A DNA stretch of 64,000 nt, taken from NCBI GenBank assembly GCA_036873135.1, contig JAPTYO010000008.1:22359001-22423000 (forward strand), given 5' to 3'. The translations under genes were made by a program, and so were the position numbers. Position 1 is the stretch's first letter, and every line of letters begins with the position of its first letter. Origin of the DNA: Clarkia xantiana subsp. parviflora. Its lineage: Eukaryota; Streptophyta; Magnoliopsida; Myrtales; Onagraceae. The notes under the pieces were generated by a model. That model saw only the letters and a list, made by a program, of their open reading frames with translations. It ran no database searches and had not been told where the DNA came from. Positions 22,291-33,120 of this stretch are shown piece after piece.

Positions 22291-23465
22291 CCAATAGTCT
22301 CTATCATTATGAAAAGTAGAGAGTAAGAAATACCAACAGTGTTGGCATGAGCATCTGATGCACTTGCAGCACACCTGCAACGATGGCAGTCCTACAAGTA
22401 TTACCAATATATTGCAAAAGCCTCTTAAATTTCTCAGAACTCAGAACAACATCGCCCTGCATTCCTCCTATCTCTATCCCATCCATATTGCTCCCAACAG
22501 TTGAAGCAGAGTTTGCTTTAGTAACATTCCTTTCTTCATTTGGTCCCTCAAATTGAAGCAGTTGTTCCGACATGTCCTTTCTTCTTGCAGATGTCACAAC
22601 CCCTGAAATAGCACTTCTCAATCGCATGCCCCTTTTTGTTACAGAAGGTGCATTCCAAGGTTTTATTTCCATTAGGTTTATCTCTCAGGGATGTCAGGTT
22701 ACTGGTCATCAACTCCACTGAACCAGCAATATTAGAAGTAATTCCCTTTTGATTTTCCTCTTGAATAAGGAAATTGTATGCTTGATTTACAGATGAAGTC
22801 CAAAGAAGCATATTGCTCCTCACAAAATGAATAAGAGTCATTCAAAACCATAAGAAACTGGAAGAGTCTCATATGCTCTTTGTGCTCCAAGTGTTTCTTG
22901 AAAAGATCATTCTCAATGTGTGGCAAAGAACAGAAAACATGTAGAGTAATTTCAGTTTGGTAAAGAAGGTTGACACGGAATCAAGTCCCTGTCGAGTAAA
23001 CACTATCTCCCTATGCAACTGATATACTCTAGAGCCATTGACTTTATCGAATTGTTGCTTCAATTCCTTCCAAGCTACCAAAGCAGACTCAGAGTAATAA
23101 CAGAGCTTACTAAATCATCAGAGATCGAGTTCATTATCCACCCAAACACAACAACATTACACCGATCCCAGAGATGATGATACACGGCGCTATAATTTTC
23201 TCTCAAACACGCACCAGTGACAAAAACCAAACTTATTCTTCCCAACAAGTACATATTTCAACGCATGACTCCACTTAGGATAGTTCTCAGCACCAGTTAA
23301 AACAACAGCGGTCATACGCGCAGCAGGTTTGTCACTTGCATGTAAGTAAAGAGGGTGAAAAGAATCTACCTAGGCCATAGCTTTGCTATACGTCAGTTCG
23401 ATTGCATCGAGTTCCTTCTTCGAATCAGACGCACTATCTTCCTTGTTATCGCTAGGGTTTGACAT
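22291..23465 (-). pseudogene. Copia gag
   Basis: ATG at 23465-23463 starts MSNPSDNKED. Shortly after, the characteristic copia Gag sequence HPLYLHASDKPAARM and LTGAENYPKWSHA appears, but a TAG (about 23370) precedes it. Downstream pieces include WKELKQQFDKVNGSRVYQLH and a zinc-knuckle-like CTFCNKKGHAIEKCYF near 22600-22660. The 5' UTR between the primer site and ATG is about 235 bp. Several stops and shifts make it a pseudogene. Confidence 0.8.
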
Positions 23466-23701
23466 CGCGAATTGCTAAAAACAAAGGACGAAAACATATA
23501 CGCCTCGTAATCACCAGAAATCAAGATTCGCAAAGACTTGAATCGCCAAACCACAATCAAGATCAGAAAGAAACACCGGAATTGAATCTCGAACAGGAAA
23601 CGCAAAGATCGAAGAACAAACCGGCGCGTAAACGAATCGCCTTCGAGAGAACACAACCACACAAGCTCACATGATCGACAGAGAAGGAAAAAAGTTGCCT
23701 T

Positions 23702-23716
23702 CTTGCTCTGATACCA
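23702..23716 (-). other. Primer-binding site of the copia element
   Basis: The minus strand reads TGGTATCAGAGCAAG directly after the LTR end. TGGTATCAGAGC is the standard complement of the 3' end of plant initiator methionine tRNA used by copia elements. Confidence 0.92.
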
Positions 23717-24070
23717 TGACAACTTGGCTCAAGAACCACTCAAATCACTCAAGAACAGCATCAAGGTGAAACCCTAGCAGAGAGGAATAGAGGAGAGACA
23801 CATAACTTCGTTGGATCGTAAAGCCAAGTTCCTTCACTTGCAACTCTCCCCCACAACCCTAACAATCTAAATATAATAGAAGTGTCAATAATACACCCCA
23901 AACGTATAAAGAAGGAACTACAAGGACCCAACAAATACACGGGCTTAACAAACAAGCCACAAACCAACCCAAATACACACAAACAATGAGTGCCAATCCA
24001 ACAACAAATATATCTAAAAAAAAGAACAAGAAGAGCAAGCTTGCAACACAAAAGGCTAAGCCCATTAGCA
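23717..24070 (-). repeat. 5' LTR of the copia element
   Basis: A 354-bp repeat, on the minus strand TGCTAATGGGCTTAGCC to CAAGTTGTCA, followed by the primer site. It shares about 340 aligned positions with 18754-19099. An ORF reading through it is incidental. Confidence 0.9.
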
Positions 24071-25472
24071 GCTTCGGATCACAGTTTACGGACACGGATG
24101 CAGCATGATAGTGACTGAATGTACACGTTGTAGATATCTTATTCAACATCGAAAACATATTGCAGTCGTAAAAGAAATAGAATCCAAACAAATCAGTAAT
24201 GCATGGAAACGATCATAAATAAGTTTCTACAACAGAATAAGAGTTTCGGTGCAGCATCCTTATAGGAGATATTTTTCTAATTTCTCAAGTCATGAAATGT
24301 GAATGATTGTGACACATTTATACTACAAGGGATCTATGATTCTGAACAAGAAATTTGAAACGAGTTTAACAAAATAGGACCTACGCTAGTAGATCAACAT
24401 TGTATACGCACATTGCCGCAAATAAGTTGAGCATTCTATCCACTCTAATGTACCTCTTGCGGTTGTGAAGTGAGCATTTTTTACAAGTAAATAGTTACGC
24501 TTATGGAAAGTGGACTTGCATATAAACTCACCACAAGTCAATTTTTCCATTGGTGTTGTACTTTGTGTTTATCTTGCTATATTCTTCATGAGTCAATTGT
24601 CATTAAAATTATCGGTTCAAAACCCATTAGTCCAACATAATAATAATAAATAAATAAATAAATATATAAAGAGTATAGAACATATGAGATCTCTAGAAAG
24701 ATCAAGTTCCCTTACTTGTTTGTTCATTTGAATCCTTTAAACTAAAACAAGAAAACTTTCTTCGGTTATATGTGAATCTTGCTTGGAACTTTTTGTGGGT
24801 GTTACCACTTCTCCTAACATCTTTAGTAGGGGTGATGTGATCACTGAAACTTGATTTATCAGACTGGTAAATAAGTTACTTTTTCGTTGGTACGATATTG
24901 AAACTTGGTAAATAAGAATATATAAACTTGGTAAATAAGAATAGATTGAGCGGTGAAATTTAAAAATCTATGAGGATCAAACAAGGTTTTCTTAATTTAT
25001 GAAGTGCAAATTAATAAGGAAAAACTAATATATTTCGATTTTATGCCCATCTAGCTAAATAATATTTGACTTTTCCTACTCAAGGCCTGTGGTTATTTCG
25101 ATCAGATTTAGTGATCAACCAGCGCATACACTGATTGTATTAACGTAGCCCCACCAGCAGTTTATTATAGTCAAGATATTGACTCGCTAAGTTTTGTTCT
25201 ACCTCCTCAAAAATTATTGACCGCTGAAAATTCAAGCATTTTATTAAGTCTAGGAGAACTAACTATTGTGTTAACTTTATTATTGCTTCCTTTAAATAAA
25301 AACGATTTCCTAAGCATCGCCTCAACAATATTCAGTAGTCTATAATCTATATATCAATCATCAATACTGAGATGATGCTTAGACATTAAGAAATTAATTG
25401 CAAAATTGTAAAGAAGGTTTGCTTCTCCTTGTCTTTGTAGTAATAAATAAAACTGATTTTGCATCTTGCTCA
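24071..25472. other. AT-rich interval, nothing recognised
   Basis: No ORF above 60 codons, no LTR or TIR end, and no RNA gene that I can see. A short (TAAA)n run lies at 24645-24665. Confidence 0.5.
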
Positions 25473-25481
25473 ATTAAGTAA

Positions 25482-27162
25482 GGGATTTAAACCAAATTGG
25501 TATCTGAGTTAACAGCCCGAAACAAATTAGTACCTCCACTAAATTTTGTGATAAATTGGTACCCGAGTTAATCTGGATGTTGCACCGTTAATTTTTTTGT
25601 TAAAACTAACGGAATTCTATTTTTGGCGCATGAAAAGACCAAAATACCCTTATTGCAGAATAACTACATAATAGCAACTCAAAACTTTGAAACTCAATAT
25701 CTCACTCTTTCTTCATCTTTTTGGACGATTTTTTTTTTTAAACTGCATAATTTTTCGAGATTTATGCAACTCAAATAGCCGTAAAGTGATTTGCTCAGTT
25801 TTTTTTTTTTTTCAATGAACACCGTTTTTTCATGTTAATTCATTCTTTTTTGTATCAAACTCCACCGCATTTTAACACTTATCACCCTTGATCACCCACT
25901 TTTTTTTACTAATTGGATCCCACTGTTGCTCTTGTATTCCAACACTTCTGTTTATTTAAGAACCAAATTGATGTTATACTTTTCATCCAAAAGAAAATAA
26001 AAAACGAAAGTCTGTCGAATTAATTATTATGCAATCTATAACTTACTGAAATTTTTCTTGATGTCTCCAATAAACTATACCGGCGTGTCTCTAAATCAAT
26101 AAACGTTACTGCAAGAAAACATATGGATCTTAGCATGATAAGCTACCAATTTTTTTGTTTATATATTTTGTGGACATCCTGAAAAATTGACCAGTTCTGC
26201 AGGTCTTCAATTTTAAAAGTTTGACATGGTTCAGCATAAAATTGAAAATGGAAGCAGTTTCTGGCAATAACTCGAAAAAAAATTTAATGGTTGTCTCTAG
26301 CCACATAATGGTAGTTATGTTAATGCCAGTTCATCTCATTTTATCACTTTATGGTCATCCCTTAGGATACTGTCAATTTCCACATGTAGATTAAATGGGA
26401 AAATAAACTATTTCTTCTTGGTGTCCATTCAAAAATTTCTTCCAATACCCTTAACAGTACTTTTCATATTGTTCTATTTCAAGTATAACATCTTTATCTA
26501 CTTAAGATCCATATGTTCTCTTGTAGTGACGTTTATTGATTTAGAGACACCCCAATATAGTTTATTGGAGACATCAATAAAAATTCCAGTGAGTTATATA
26601 TTGCATAACAATTAATTCGACAGACTTTCATTTTTGGTTTTCTTTTGGATGAAAGGTATAAATCAATTTGGTTCTTAAACAGAAGTGTTGGAATCCAAAA
26701 GCAACAGTTTGAATGTAGTATTGAAATTCAATTAGTAAAAAAAGTTGGTTATCAATGGTGATAAGTGTTAGAATGCGGTGGATTTTGATTAAAAAAAAAG
26801 AAGAATGAATTAACATGGAAAACGATGTTTATTGAAAAAAAAATACAGGGGAAATCACTTTACGGCTATTTGGGTTGCATAGATCTCGAAAAGTTATGCG
26901 GTTTCAAAAAAATTCGCCCAAAAAGATGAAGAAATGAGTGAGATATTGGGTTCCAAAGTTTTGAGTTGCAATTATGTAGCTATTCTGCAATAAGGTTATT
27001 TTGGTCTTTTCATGCGCAAAAAATAGGATTCCGTTAGTTTTAACCAGAAATTCTAACGGTGCAACACCCAGGTTAACTCGGATACCCATTTGTCACGAAA
27101 TTTAGTGGAAATACCAATTCGTTTTGGACTGTTAACCCAGGTACCAATTTGGTTTAAATCCG
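25482..27162. mobile_element. Mutator-like non-autonomous element with long TIRs
   Basis: Two inverted arms of about 655 bp, 25482-26133 and 26502-27162, surround a 368-bp centre. The termini are (G/C)GGATTTAAACCAAATTGG. Flanks are ATTAAGTAA (25473-25481) and ATTAAGTAT (27163-27171), a 9-bp target duplication with one mismatch, which is typical of Mutator-like elements. Arms differ by scattered substitutions and small indels. No transposase frame is seen in arms or centre, so it would need a source in trans. Confidence 0.8.
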
Positions 27163-27171
27163 ATTAAGTAT

Positions 27172-27437
27172 TGAATCCATCAATATATTCGTACATGTAA
27201 CCAAGGGCCAAAAGCCCATGGCAAAGGCCCATGATCGCTTTTGTTTGTAGAAAGGGGCCATGATCCCCGAGCTTGTTGTCTACAGTGATTTTTGAAGACC
27301 CAAAAAGACTCGAACCCACTAAAAGCAACAACTAAGAAAAAATTGTTCACCCACAAAAAAAAAAAAAAAGCTTTCTTATAATTGTGGAAGGTGCTAATTG
27401 TAGTAACTAAGCCAATAAAAGTTAAGCATTATTTAGC

Positions 27438-27512
<75 letters not shown>

Positions 27513-27676
27513 TGTGCTGATGCAATTTCGTATTTAGTCTACTCACTTGTCACCATCTCCTTTCCATTTCTAATGCCTTCTCTAGATTTAATCACTCTAG
27601 CTAGTTTGTTATTTAATTTGAGCGCGCAAATGCAACTCCAAATGCATATAAATTGATTTAATGTCACGCTATGTAT
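27172..27676. other. Interval with TAA microsatellite
   Basis: Non-coding. It holds poly(A) near 27355 and a (TAA)n run of about 24 units at 27438-27511. I see no transposon ends in it. Confidence 0.7.
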
Positions 27677-27951
27677 TGATATGGGTTAGATATAGTATAT
27701 GGGTCTTAATATTATAATAATGAGGGAAAGTAGTAGAATGTGATAGTTTGTGGATGAAAGGGTAGTTAAGGGTTAGTTGTTTATATATATATATATTATG
27801 GGTGGGTGAAGAGAACAAGTATGAAAAATATGAATAAATGTTGAGGAGCTTAGCTCTCTCTATCTCTACATCTATGATCTAATCTTCTTGAATCTCCAAT
27901 TCTCCGATCCTAATCTATCCACCTTCTATTATATCGATTGGGTTCGTATCA
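27677..27951 (+). repeat. 5' LTR of the RRM-carrying element
   Basis: A 275-bp repeat with a TATATATATATATTATG box at about 27784-27800 followed by a CT-rich leader. It is similar along its length to 29728-29998. Confidence 0.85.
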
Positions 27952-28309
27952 TTGGTATCATAGCCGATCTATCCTCGGTTATGGTAATCTTGGTTCGATT
28001 TCTGCCATTTTCGACTCCGACCACCACCTATCTCGTCGATTCCCTCGTTCCGACCACCACTTATTCCGCTAGAGGTAATTGGTGCGTCTCACTATATACT
28101 GCTGCTGCTATACTGTTTCTGCTGCGATTGGGGTTGTTTGCTGATGCAATTTCTGTGTTTCTGGTGTAATTTCTGAAGTGTAAAATCAGCGCCCACAAGG
28201 TGTTCGATAAAATGCCTAAGATATATATTTGAGCAATATTGGAATCTATTGAATTGAAGTTCAACAATGTATGTGTTTTCTGAAGATTGGATTGATCAAG
28301 ATAAAGTGA

Positions 28310-29716
28310 GGGATTCAAGTCCTATTCTTCTTGTCAAATCAATGATGCTCCCATGCCCATTTAGGATGAATTTCTATACGAGATATTCTCACGGTTTGGA
28401 GTGGTTCAACGAATTGGAATTTCCGCAGAATCATACTTCAGATTTCTTGTTCAATTTGAATCTCTTTGTGGTGCTATTTTTGCAAAGTGGGATTTACATG
28501 GGAAAAGATTGGATGATGAATATGAGGATTATGGTGTATTTGATATCAAATATTTTCATCGTATAATGGAAGTTAATGAAGAATCCAAGGCTGAATTACT
28601 TGCCAATGTGGAAGAATTGCATACAGATGTTGAAGATGTTTTTCCTATGAGCCAAGACCACCAAGATGTTGATGTCGAATATGAAAAGAAAGAAGAAGAT
28701 CAGTTGTCAGAGAACATTAACTTTGTTGGAGAGGATGCTAAGGACTTTGGCTTGATCAATATTATAACACCTTCTGAGAAAGGCGCATTTGATCTTGAAT
28801 TGGTGGATTTTATTCCGGGACCACGAAACTTGCTCAATTATGATCCATTTTGGATAGCCACACTTGACTCCACAATTGAAGCTCGACAACGTCGAATGCT
28901 CATAAGTTTGCTTTTCACTAGCAACAATGAGTTGTTTCCTAATTCGATAACTCAAAGGCATTTGAAGATTGTACTCAAATGTGAACATGTATTCTTAGGG
29001 ATAGCAATGATTCGGAATTATGATGGATTCAACGGTTCCGAAAATTCTCAGGTAGCATTCACCTTCATATGGTTACTTGTCCGAGATTATGATGGTTTCA
29101 ACTAGGGGTGTAAACGAGCCGAGTCGAGCCGAGTATCTGGCAAGCTCGACTCGACTCGACTCACTTTACTAGAGCTCGAGCTCAAATTTATCAAGCTCGA
29201 ACTCGACTCGATTCCATACTCGACGAGTTCGAGCTCGACTCGACTCGGCTCGATAAGTTTAAAATTCAATTAAATCATAAATTGTGCGCCTTAACTCGAG
29301 CTCAAACTCGACTCGATTAGTGTTTTGGCTCGAGCTCGAACTCGACTCGACTTGACTATACATATATATAATATTATGTAAAGCTCGAATAAACTCGAGA
29401 TCGAGCTCGAACTCGGCTCGAATAGGCAAAACAAAAAAGCTCGATTAGGCTCACGAGCCTCTCGAATCGAGTACCACTGAACTCATACTCGACTCGACTT
29501 CAGAAAAAGCTCGACTCGACTCGAAATTTACCGAGTCGAATTCGAATATCGACCGAGCCGATCTCGAGTAGTTCACGAGTAGCTTGACTCGTTTACACCC
29601 CTAGTTTCAACGGCCCAGGATTCTTTTACGTTGCATCTGATTTGGTTTTGGCTGTTCTTCGGGATTATGACGGGTTTAATGGTCCTGGACACACCTTGAG
29701 GACAAGCTGTCTTTAA
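28310..29716 (+). pseudogene. RRM-like (PTB-type) ORF in an LTR element, split by a MITE
   Basis: The 234-codon frame at 28401-29105 begins inside a fold resembling an RNA-recognition motif. In order: a beta-1-like ILLVKS (about 28323, in another frame), helix EFLYEIFSRFG, RNP1-like RFLVQFES, helix AIFAKWDLHGKRL and beta-4 VFDIKYFHR. This pattern is closest to polypyrimidine-tract-binding proteins. A frameshift near 28364 separates beta-1 from the helix. The C-terminal half is acidic and unrecognised. It ends with repeats of RDYDGFNGP: one lies before the hAT insertion at 29103, one spans the insertion and one follows it. The frame resumes in phase after the MITE and ends at TAA 29714-29716. 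RRM assignment is by pattern only. Confidence 0.6.
29103..29603. mobile_element. hAT-type MITE with CTCGA-rich body
   Basis: A 501-bp element with termini TAGGGGTGTAAACGAG and CTCGTTTACACCCCTA, flanked by perfect 8-bp duplications GTTTCAAC (29095-29102 and 29604-29611). TIR form and 8-bp duplication indicate hAT. The body contains dozens of CTCGA/TCGAG motifs on both strands and no coding frame. Confidence 0.9.
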
Positions 29717-29727
29717 GGGGTGGACTA

Positions 29728-29998
29728 TGATATGGGTTAGATATAGTATATGAGTCTTAATATTATAATAATGGGGGAAAGTAGTAGAATATGATAGTTT
29801 GTGGGTGAGAGAGTAATTAAAGGTTAGTTGTTTATATATATGTTATGGGTGGGTGAAGAGAACAAGTATGGAAAACATGAATGAATGTTGAGGAGCTTAA
29901 CTCTCTCTATCTCTACATCTATAATCTAATATTCTTGAATCTCTCATTCTGCAATCCTAATCTATCCACCTTCTATTCTATCGATTGGGTTCGTATCA
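29728..29998 (+). repeat. 3' LTR of the RRM-carrying element
   Basis: A 271-bp partner of 27677-27951, ending CGTATCA before TGCATGCG. Confidence 0.85.
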
Positions 29999-30008
29999 TG
30001 CATGCGAA

Positions 30009-30146
30009 AACAAGTATGGAAAATATGAATGAATGTTGAGGAGCTTACCTCTCTCTATCTCTACATCTATGATTTAATCTTCTTGAATCTCTCATTCACC
30101 GATCCTAATCTATCCACCTTCTATTCTATCGATTGGGTTCGTATCA
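30009..30146 (+). repeat. Extra partial LTR copy
   Basis: Repeats the last 138 bp of the LTR (from AACAAGTATGG to CGTATCA). It is separated from the 3' LTR by TGCATGCG and is followed by TGCATGCG again. A tandem duplication of LTR end plus flank explains this better than a separate insertion. Confidence 0.8.
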
Positions 30147-30755
30147 TGCATGCGATATATTTTTCATTAATTATCCGTATAGTAACCTTGTACTTAGCAC
30201 TCCCTACTCTACTTTTCATTTTGAATCTCCCGACATGTTTCTTGGGACAGTAGTTGTGTGTCTTTGAACTTTGAAGGTAAGATACTCCATGAAATCACCA
30301 AAAAAATCTCCCATCTCTTGGTGTCAAATACCACATTCACATTGTGTACACACAACAACTTTTCAAGTTGATTTTTTATTTGTTTGGCCACTTGATAAAT
30401 TATATATGCATTTGTATGAATATAATATAGTAAAGTGGCAGATTTTTTTGCCCGAAAAGTAGCAGATTGATTGATTAGTTTAAGTGTCTTTTCTTGAATT
30501 TATACATAACTGTAAAAATTAATTGATAGCACCTAAAATAAGGGACTGATGAGATGTGCATTTAAGTGGCTCCACCAAATCCCCTGCCATTGTCTCATTA
30601 GCATCTTTTCATGATTGGTGCTGCCATGTGATGATGCTTCTTCCTTCTCCTACAAAGGACACAAAGAGATAGATTTTGATTGGTTGTGTTTTTAGGTTTT
30701 AATTTTCTATTGATAACTCTTTGTCATCATCTCATGTCCTTTCTTGTTTCTAATT
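30147..30755. other. Non-coding interval
   Basis: AT-rich sequence with no supported gene. ORFs of 60-63 codons on either strand lack recognisable features. Confidence 0.5.
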
Positions 30756-30788
30756 TCTATCCTTTGATTTGATCAGAGTAGTTTAGTT

Positions 30789-30868
30789 TTTTTTTTTTTT
30801 TTCAACAAAACGCATTTATAGATCAACATATTAGTTCAATTCAAAGTTCACGGGGTATAAATTCCGTA
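30789..30868 (-). mobile_element. Short 5'-truncated LINE-type insertion
   Basis: An 80-bp insert that on the minus strand ends GCGTTTTGTTG followed by a poly(A) run. It is flanked by a 33-bp direct repeat (30756-30788 and 30869-30901) differing at one base. Poly(A) tail plus target-site repeat indicates target-primed retrotransposition. The duplication is unusually long for a plant LINE. Confidence 0.65.
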
Positions 30869-30930
30869 TCTATCCTTTGATTTGATCAGAGTATTTTAGT
30901 TACTTGCACTAAAAGTATAGAAATTATATA

Positions 30931-31832
30931 CAGTTTTATCAGAACCGGACCGGCGGTCCGATCAGATCAGACCGGGAACCGGTGTCTCAATCGGTTCGGT
31001 TCTCACAAAAGACCGAGAAGGATGCGAACCAGGTTCAAAACTTGAGTGTTTAGAGAACCGGGCGGTTCTGAGCGGCCCGGGCAGTCCGCCGGTTCAGTAT
31101 TTAAATAAAAAAAACCTAAAATCAAACCGGCAACAACTGAAAAGCAAACCCTAGCTGCTATACTAAACCACATCCGCCGCAGCAAGTTAAAATAAACGAT
31201 TTCCCAATCTTTGAGAGTGAGACTAAATATATATGACTGTCGTTGTTTCCGGCGAACATAGAGGTGGCAATGAAGATGAATTCCTTAAGGAAAGGCTTGA
31301 TAGAGAAAAGACCCGGAGGCCTTGAGCAGGACGGCCATGGTCTTGGGGGTAACGGCGGGCGATGAGGCCTTGAACCTAATGAAAAAGATCGGATGGAGAC
31401 GGCGGTGGAGGAGACGACGGCCATTTCGGTCAGACGGTGGAGTTCTCGTGAAGAAGACAACCACACAGCTAAACGACGCCACCGACCGCCAGAGTCCCGG
31501 CCGACTTGCAGGCCTTCTACATGGAGGCGAGGAGGTTGCGGAGGCGGCAAATGAGAAGAACGTGAGCGAAGGAGAGCGAATCGATTTGGGTATGCTTTCT
31601 TATAGGGGTGATAACGGAAAAATCTAGACATTGAAACTCATCAATAATTAGAGTAAAGAAAGATGAAGAGATTCACTTTCTCTGGTTTCTTAATGAGGAA
31701 GAAGACGACCTCGGAGGCTGGAGAGGAAACTCTAGAATTACGGTCGAACCGGGTTCGAACCGGTTCGAACCACTTGAACCGGGAACCGGACACCTCACCG
31801 GTTCGGTGTCCGGTCCGGTTCTGATAACACTG
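30931..31832. mobile_element. hAT-type non-autonomous element with ACCGG motifs
   Basis: A 902-bp element with TIRs CAGTTTTATCAGAACCGG and, inverted, CAGTGTTATCAGAACCGG. Flanking 8-mers ATTATATA and ATTAAATG agree at six positions. Subterminal regions are rich in GGACCGG/ACCGGTTC. The middle (31140-31630) is GC-richer and holds ORFs on both strands (a 157-codon minus frame at 31631-31158) with no recognised domain. It could be captured host DNA, but I cannot show that. Confidence 0.75.
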
Positions 31833-31843
31833 ATTAAATGTCA

Positions 31844-33120
31844 TACCACTGAGTGTATTTGGATGGAATTAACATGAAATTACTTAATATTATAAGTAAT
31901 GTAAGTTTTATAATGTAATGTTAAATTATAGTGTTTGGTTGTACTGTAATATGAAATGTAATGTTAGATTACAGTGTTTGATATGATTTGTAATGTGACA
32001 TTATTATTATTATTATTATATTAAACTGTATGAGAGTATACTATATCTTAATATGATAAGATTTAAACGAATATTTATTTTAAGAACAACTAACTTACCT
32101 GTTAAACATTAAATTTTGTGTTTAATACGTACTCTATATTCATAAACTGTAAAAACTAAATTTTAAAACTAAACATTAAAACTAAATCTGTATAACTATT
32201 AACATTATATTAATTGAAACATTTTGTTAGTTTTATAAGAATTTTTTCATAAAATATGTTCAAAATAGACTTTACTCGTTTTGTACAAACATTATGTGCA
32301 TTATTATTTATTATAATAATAAGTCAATAAGTACATAAAAGTAAAAGTATAATAATAATAATAACAATAATAGTAGTAGTAGCTGAATAAATTATACAGA
32401 CCATACAAAGTTCTTTATATATTAATAAGAATAATAAACACTCTCTAATCTTGGATGAAATCTCACATTATAATGAATGAAGTTTGGATGTAATCTCATA
32501 TTACAATTAGGCTTGGGCATAAAAACCGGTCCGGCCGGACTGGTTCGGAACTAGTCTGGAACCGGACCGTTTGGAACCGGTCCGAAGTGGACCGTTTGGA
32601 ACCGGTCCGAAGTGGACCGGTCCAAATTGGACTGGTTTGTAACCCCTAAATTGGAACCAGTCCAAGGGGTATACCAAACCAGTCCAATTAACCAGTCCGG
32701 ACCGGACCGGTTTTGAACCGCTTTTAAGTAAAAAAAAAAAAACGTTTTGACTGCATTTGACTGAGACTAGTTTTTTTTAAAAAAAAAAAACCGGTTTTTG
32801 ACCGTTTTGACCGGTTTTGACCGGCTTTGGACCGGTTTTTAATGATAAAACCGGTCCGACATATAAAACCGGTCCAGGACTTGTTTTTTTAAAAAACAGG
32901 CCAAAACCGGTTCTGGACCGGTTCTTACCGGTCCAGTTTTTTTTAGACCAACCTAAGCCAATATAAACCCTAGTCATTACTGGACCGGACCGTTTAAAAC
33001 AGTTCCGGTCCGGTTCGGAACCGGTTCGGGCTGAACCGGTTCAGTGCCCACCCCTAATTACAATAGATTTTACATTACAATGTAGATTACATTATTTAGC
33101 GTGTCAATAACGTACTATGC
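31844..33120. repeat. AT-rich foldback repeat, interrupted by a hAT MITE
   Basis: The outer sequences share short inverted TGTAATGT / GATTACA motifs (for example 31905-32000 and 32450-32507 plus 33057-33110), suggesting a MITE-like foldback element. Related sequence in opposite orientation lies at 52722-53478, where GTAATCTGACATTACA recurs. The ends are not precise, and an (ATT)n run sits near 32005. No coding. Confidence 0.45.
32508..33056. mobile_element. hAT-type MITE with ACCGGTCC-rich body
   Basis: A 549-bp element ending TAGGCTTGGGCA and TGCCCACCCCTA, flanked by perfect 8-bp duplications ATTACAAT (32500-32507 and 33057-33064). The interior is dense in ACCGGTCC and GGACCGG palindromes. 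The ORF at 32977-32777 is a by-product of these repeats. Confidence 0.88.

Larger units (their letters stand above)
18754..24070 (-). mobile_element. Ty1/copia element, minus strand, degenerate
   Basis: LTRs at 23717-24070 (5', in element sense) and 18754-19099 (3') begin TG and end CA and share most of their sequence. A methionine-initiator tRNA primer site follows the 5' LTR. The internal order is gag, protease, integrase, RT, RNase H, the copia arrangement. Many stops and frameshifts break the polyprotein. Flanking 5-mers (ATTTT, GCTTC) do not match, so no target duplication is visible. Element I is inserted 19 bp from its left end. Confidence 0.9.
27677..29998 (+). mobile_element. Small non-autonomous LTR element carrying an RRM-like ORF
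   Basis: LTRs 27677-27951 and 29728-29998 begin TGATATGGGTTAG and end CGTATCA. A primer-like TGGTATCATAGCC (27953-27965) follows the first and a purine stretch AAGGGGTGG (29715-29723) precedes the second. Flanks TGTAT and TGCAT differ by one base, an acceptable aged target duplication. The interior, about 1.27 kb without its nested MITE, has no Gag or Pol motifs. It encodes the RRM-like protein described separately, so any movement would need enzymes from another element. Confidence 0.8.

Noticed and set aside
23393..23722. 109-codon ORF at the start of the copia element
   Set aside because: Runs from the primer site through the 5' UTR in a frame different from gag; no similarity to Gag.
18749..24075. 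Target duplication for the copia element
   Set aside because: ATTTT and GCTTC do not match, and shifting the ends by a few bases gives no repeat.
24071..25472. Host gene exons
   Set aside because: No open frame, splice pattern or recognisable protein could be supported.
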